64,000 nucleotides of DNA from Dactylis glomerata. Lineage: Eukaryota; Streptophyta; Magnoliopsida; Poales; Poaceae. Positions within the stretch are counted from its first letter, which is position 1. The number at the start of each line of letters is the position of its first letter. Below are positions 59,079 to 64,000 of the stretch, one piece after another. The stretch covers positions 796,918 through 860,917 of the forward strand of contig QXEO01000222.1 of NCBI GenBank assembly GCA_007115705.1. Direction: 5' to 3'. A model generated the notes under the pieces. The model saw nothing but the letters and a program-made list of their open reading frames with translations. It was not told the origin of the DNA and ran no database searches. Made by a program: the position numbers and the translations under genes.

Positions 59079-60044
59079 GCACATAGTAACGGGCCTCCAT
59101 GAAATCAAGGCCCATAAAATATTTTACAAAGGAGTTAAATTCTGCACATATCAGACGATAATAAAAATAATGTCAAAGAAAGTACGGGAAACCTCGCCTT
59201 GGACTCGGGGGCTTATGACTTCAAGGGAAAAAGAAAAGGTAATGAGTATACTAGGAAGAATTTATATGCTTTGAGTCTATACCCAGGAAAAATTTCTCGG
59301 CTATAGCCTCGGGGGCTACTCCCAACGGGAGCGCTGAGCGTGCACCCGATAGAGAATAGAAAAGTAGCAATAAATATGAAGAAGTTCCTGGATACGGTAC
59401 GAGTCACCAAACATTTCGACAACAGTGAAACTTCGACTACATAGTCGACGAAATATAGAGCGATTACTCCCATCGGGAGCTACTCATGAGAAGTTAATAT
59501 AAATTCAAAAGATTTTGGATATTACATCAGTCAAATGAAGACTGCGACATATGATTCTTGAGTTACGTTATCGCAATGAAACTCGAATGCCGTGATTTAT
59601 CACGAAGGTAAGACCTCGGGATCCATCCTATGTGGCCTAGTATACGCACATGGATGCGCTCTGCTGGTATGTATCCGTGTCTACGACGTGAAGAAAATCC
59701 TGGTGGACGCACTGGGTACCCTGAGAACTACTGGGATTCATTCTTTGTAAGTCCTAAATGCGGCAAAAGAGTGGGTTTGACCGGTCTCCCGAATTCAAGT
59801 CCAAGGGGATTGAATTTGAAGTAGGTGGCAAGTATCTGTTCCGGCAGTTAACTGGCCTCTTGATCTGTCAGAGTTGTCAGGCTTGTTTATCAAAACCCCT
59901 TGCGAGATATTATCATGAAAATAAGTCGAAAGACCAAGTCAAAGATTTGAAGATATGAAGAAATCGAAGAACTGATCAAGTCGAAGACTTAAAGATTAGA
60001 GATTCAACCCGAATCTGCAATTCTGGTAGAATCTCAGGGGCTAC
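59079..60044 (+). other. C1 region before the 3' LTR
   Basis: No gene. One copy of the GCCTCGGGGGCTACT + CGGGAGCGCTGAGCG block lies at 59304-59350, and a partial one (CTCCCATCGGGAGCTACTC) near 59466. From ~59530 it closely matches C2 53650-54179. The polypurine tract CTCAGGGGCTAC is at about 60033-60044. Confidence 0.7.
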
Positions 60045-60380
60045 TGACAAGGGTATAGCTAATAGAGCCCGCTAGTTGAGTACCCCTGAGGCCCGTTAAG
60101 CTAGGCCCAATTGTAATAATAGTCGAGATACGAGTTCTTACCATATGTCGATATTGTAATCTATATCGGACCCTACCCGATCCTCGAGACCTGGCCACCT
60201 ATATATAGGGGCCAGGAGGGGACGGTGTAGGACAGATTGAAAGCAAGCAAGGTTGAACGCCCAAGTTTACTTTCGATATACACCTGTTTCGACTAACCTT
60301 ATCTTCGAGTTCATACGACGCCCTGTCTCCCCGATCCTAAGTCCTTCATTCACGACATTTGTCGAGTTAACCCCTCGTCA
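60045..60380 (+). repeat. C1 3' LTR (336 bp)
   Basis: TGACAAGGG...CCCTCGTCA, partner of 28396-28732, followed by ATGCG (60381-60385). Confidence 0.92.
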
Positions 60381-60630
60381 ATGCGAGAGTTTATGTTTTC
60401 TAACTTTTTGTCAGAAATTATTTTCAGAGCGTTTTATATTGTGAATTTTGGTGCGTTTGCCGCAATTTTTGTTTAAAGACACGTAAACTCAAATAAGAGG
60501 AACCTTGTCTTTATTTATGCTTATAATGTAAGATAAATGGGGTGTCCCAAGAGATCCGGCCAATGACCCGTGTTATGGATCTAGAGGGCATTGCCCTGGA
60601 ATAGCTCGTGGCTTTTACAGCCTTATTTTT

Positions 60631-63600
60631 CTACTTTATTTTTTGACGTACTTTGTCGCCTATGTCGCCGAGGTCTTCTCTTCTTCTCCTGTAGGTTTGT
60701 CTTGTTCTGGTGGCTGTACCTGCGGTTTTTTTCACCTCTAGCTTTGCTGGGTGCCATTCGAGTTGTTTTACGACTCCTGTAGTTGAGCTTTTAGTGTTGT
60801 CTTTGGGTTCTCCGTAGTTTGCCATCATGCCGAAGTTTTGAGCCATCTTGTGGAATTCCTTGTCGCATAGATCTGAGAGTTCGAAGTTTCCTTTAACTGT
60901 GATGATTCCTTTGGGCCCTGGCATTTTGAGTACCAGGTATGTATAGTGAGGTACTGCCATGAATCGCGAAAACATGGGTCGCGTGAGGATCGCGTGATAT
61001 TGTGATGGCCAGTCCATGACTTCGAAGTCGAGTTTCTCTCTTCTATAGTTTTGCCGATTTCTAAAGCAAACGTTGAGTGCGATTCGACCAAGTGGATAGT
61101 TAGCACTCCCTGGGACTATTCCGTGAAAGGAACAATCAGTTGGTTTCAGGAACTCCAATGAAATGTGCATTGCTCATAGGGTCTTTGCATATATAAGATT
61201 TATGCCACCTCCTGCATCCATGAATACTCTGTCGACATCGTACATCCCAATTTGGGCTTTGAGTACCAAAGGCGCATTTCCTGGCTGAAGTATTGTTATT
61301 GGGTGATCATCTCTGCTAAATTCTATGGGTTGCTCTAACCAGTGTAAATATTCCATTGTTGCTAGAGGCGAGGTTACTGCTAGGTTAACTTGGCGAGTTA
61401 TGCTTTTTTCCTCTTTGTTCGACTTTGGCACAGGTTGTATTATTGTTGTGATGTGTCCTTTAGATGGAACATATCCTCCATCGTCATCGCGTCCCTGGTT
61501 CGGCTGGTCTTGATTTTGAGGAACTCCATTGTTTCCTTATTGATTTGCAGGCGCGTTGCTTGTGTTTCCTTCGTATCCCTGCCGTCTTGCTTTGGCTTGC
61601 TTGTTTAGTGCTGCTTCCTATAATTTCAAGAATGTTGTGCAATCTTTCATCGTGTGCCAGGATACTCATTTCCCATCAACAAACGTGGAGTGTATGTGAC
61701 ATGGTCCGTTTAGCATATCTTCTGGTGATGGGTTATACTCTCTGGATTCTCTTGTCTGAAACTTTTTGTAGTCTTCTTTTCCGTAGCTACAATATCCCGA
61801 GCTTTTATGGTCGTTCCCTTGGTAGCTATTATCCTTGTACCCTACGGCTACTTGGCTATGAGAGCCATAGTTATCGTAATTTTGGGATCTCCTCCTTTGG
61901 CCTCCATATCTATTTCCTCTATCATCCTCTGGCGATCGTGTCCATTTGTTGTTGCACGCATCTTCTCCATCTGCAAATCTGTATACTATATCCATTAAAT
62001 ATGATACTATTTTTGGCTTGATTCTGCCCATCTCTTCAACTAGGTCTCCTCGTCTCAACCCGACTATAAATGCATCTATTGCTCTTTCGTCTGATACTTC
62101 GACTGTCGAATTTTTTATGATGCTCCATCTTTGGATATACGCCCTTAATGTCTCATTGCATTGCTGTACGCAGGCTTTGACTTCTTCTATGGACGCTGGC
62201 CACTTATATGTCGACTTGAAGTTACTCGTGAATTGCTTTGTGAGCTCTTCCCAGCTTCCAATTGTTTCTTTTTCTAATTTGCTCAACCATGACCTTGCCG
62301 CGCCGGTGAGGTGTAATTGCAAACTTTGCATAGCTGTTTCCTTGGTTCCTCCCAATATTTTTACTGCTTGCAGATAATCCGAGAGCCATGACTGTGGCTC
62401 CTAGGATCCATCATACTTTTGCTGATCATGGGGTAGTTTGAAACCTTTGGGTATAGGCATGGTGCGAACCCTGTGGGTAAAGCATGATGCCCCATCTCCT
62501 TTTCGTCATCTTCGTAATCGTATGTCTTGTTTGGAGACCTGGATCTTCGGGTTCCTCCATACTTCGGGCTTTTGTGTCGCCTTGGTGATGGTGTTCTAGA
62601 TCGTCGACTGCCGCTTCTGTGCTGAGGACTATTGTGACGGCGTGGTGATCTTGGCTTATGGGTTCCTTTGTTGCGATATGCTTCCTCTTCTTTTGCTGAT
62701 AATTTGTTGCCTACCATCTTCGATCCATTTAGTGCTGCCCAGTGCATATGTTCCCTTGGGTCTCCTGGATTTGGTCGCGTTGTATGTAGGTATGCTTGAG
62801 CTGCCACCAGTGCTGCTTCAGGAGTCTTTGGTATAATGTTTCCTTGCTCGTCGACCGATAGGAAGGACGAGTTGAGGTTTTTGGAGAGGCTTTGCCTTTC
62901 TGAATACTCGAGGTTTTCGAACCTTGATCCGTGCCGACGATGTCTTTTGCCATTTGTGTATGACGCGTCGCTACGTGCTCTGTGAGTAGCGTCGCTTGCT
63001 GCAATGGCTGAGTCTTTTCTCTTCTGTATTTCAATCCTTTCCTTTGCTAGTTGCTTTGACTGCTGTCTTAAGGCGTAGTGATACCCTAAAAGCATGTTCT
63101 TGCTGGCGTTTGTTGGTATTGGCGTGCCGTGCTCCACGGCTGTCTTGATTGTTCTCCACTCATCGACTGATAGTCAAACTTTCTCCCTAGTTGCAAGGGA
63201 ATCTGCAGTTTCTCCTTCTGCTAAATAATTCGCTCCTCTGTTTACGTTTGCTGGGTTGAGCACTGGGTTGTTGTTTTCGTCGAGTTCTTTTGAGTTGTCT
63301 CCTACAATGGCGAGTACTTGGTATCGATTGTCGAGTTTGCTGTTGAAGCTTGAGAAGATCGAACTGTCATCTTCATGAAGCTCTAATCCTGTCTTCCAAG
63401 TATCTGTTGATTTGTCTGAAGTGTCTTCATGGCAGATAATGAGATCTTCAAGTTGGACTTCCAAGTCGAAATTCTCCATGGTTTCATCGCCTCCTGTGAT
63501 TTTTCCTTCTTCTGTTTCTGAGGAGCTGACCGGCGAGTTTACCTCACTGGAAGAGCCTTCTGATGATTCCGACATTGCTACTGTCTTGGGTTCACTTGCC

Positions 63601-63821
63601 GACGGACCTGATTTTGCCGGATCTGAAAGGCGAATCGAACCTAGTGATCCGACGCGAAAGTTTAGACTTCCGATCATCAAATCCATATCTTGATCCATGC
63701 TCTCGAATACTTGCGTGAAACTTGACTGGTGAGGTTGAAAATCGACTGTTCCGAAGGGTATCTAGATTTCGTCGACTTCCGGATTGCTGTTGGCTAAAAG
63801 CGAAAAAGCCGTCGAATTCAT
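60631..63821 (-). pseudogene. C3 gag-protease
   Basis: Starts MNSTAFSLLANS at 63821. It has the same domain order as C2: acidic N-terminus, Ser/Arg-rich stretch, capsid (LQLHLTGAARSWL, FKSTYKWPASIEE), Cys/His segment and protease (VFMDAGGGINLIY). The second Gly of the motif replaces a Ser in the other copies. Stops at 63174 and 62401 coincide with C2; others are private (for example near 63762). A 1-bp deletion near 62495 shifts frame. The protein ends soon after the protease. Confidence 0.85.
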
Positions 63822-63859
63822 GATTCCAACGCCCAGAGTCCCCACGGTCGGCGCTAATT

Positions 63860-64000
63860 GACGAGGGTTAACTCGACAAATGTCCTAGATGAAGGACTTA
63901 GGATCGGGGAGATAGGGCATCGGATGAACTCGAAGGTGAAATCAGTCAAACAAGGTGTGTATCGAAAGTAAATGTGGGTGTAAACTTGGCTTGCTTTCAA
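63860..64000 (-). repeat. C3 5' LTR, part within the window
   Basis: Minus-strand LTR end ...TTAACCCTCGTCA, preceded inward by the PBS at 63841-63859 (ATTAGCGCCGACCGTGGGG on the minus strand). The remaining ~200 bp are beyond the window. Confidence 0.85.

Larger units (their letters stand above)
28396..60380 (+). mobile_element. Element C1: autonomous-type Tat-lineage retrotransposon
   Basis: Own sequence is 28396-31355 and 54520-60380; the middle is C2 with A2 inside. LTRs are 337 and 336 bp and differ by about 11 substitutions and two small indels. It encodes gag, protease, RT, RNase H and integrase, plus an antisense B3-domain gene. Removing C2 and one ACCTC restores the reading frame exactly across the insertion point within the protease region. 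Inserted in C3. Confidence 0.92.
60381..64000 (-). mobile_element. Element C3, right segment (5' part)
   Basis: Holds the C3 5' LTR start, PBS and gag-protease on the minus strand. The rest of the element is at 27315-28395 and beyond D. It has the same structure as C2: no RT or integrase between protease and antisense gene. 60386-60630 is non-coding spacer homologous to C2 34806-35098. Confidence 0.85.

Overview
The window is intergenic DNA of a large plant genome, almost certainly a grass. It is built entirely of nested Ty3/gypsy LTR retrotransposons. I found no host gene, rRNA, tRNA or CRISPR array. The grass assignment rests on Tat-lineage elements carrying antisense genes, a Tekay/Del-type chromovirus, PBS sequences of the form TTTGGCGCC...GTGGGG, and the nesting itself. 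I cannot name the species.

Eight elements from four families can be parsed, five with usable boundaries. C3 (minus, outermost, both ends outside the window) holds 27315-28395 and 60381-64000. It is split by two insertions. The first is D (plus, Tekay-type chromovirus, 6881-14419 and 27226-~27314, 5' end outside). D is itself broken by B (minus, 246-6880; B carries A0 at its left end, 1-245) and by A1 (plus, 14420-27225, perfect ATAAA duplication) inside its 3' LTR. The second is C1 (plus, 28396-60380, duplication ACGCG/ATGCG). C1 carries C2 (plus, 31356-54514, perfect ACCTC duplication), and C2 carries A2 (minus, 38153-52511, 3' LTR partly deleted). The deepest chain is C3 > C1 > C2 > A2. LTR divergence counted by eye falls in the same order: C1 about 3.3%, C2 about 3.0%, A2 about 1.6%. 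A1 shows a single difference in 977 bp.

Families A, B and C are Tat-lineage elements. A2 is a near-complete autonomous copy: one 2,341-codon gag-protease-RT-RNase H-integrase frame with two TAG codons. C1 is autonomous-type with gag-pol in one frame apart from one frameshift and several stops. A1, B, C2 and C3 are non-autonomous: A1 lost most of gag, the protease and RT; B lost everything after the N-terminal part of gag; C2 and C3 lost RT-RNase H-integrase at the same place and share two gag stop codons.

The most interesting content is on the opposite strand of these elements. B, A1, A2, C1 and C2 each have an antisense gene between the sense coding region and the 3' LTR, and C3 keeps its 3' exons. 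A1, A2, C1 and C2 have a TATA box placed for antisense transcription. In A1 I resolved seven coding exons that splice to an uninterrupted 1,167-codon frame (3,504 nt with stop), and A2 has the same exon structure. In B a two-exon model gives exactly 3,075 nt, broken only by stops. In C1 the antisense gene is different: a 190-residue protein with two AT-hook-like motifs and a B3-type DNA-binding domain, which looks like a captured or exapted transcription-factor gene. Most stop codons that disable these elements can be read as C-to-T changes at CG or CHG sites.
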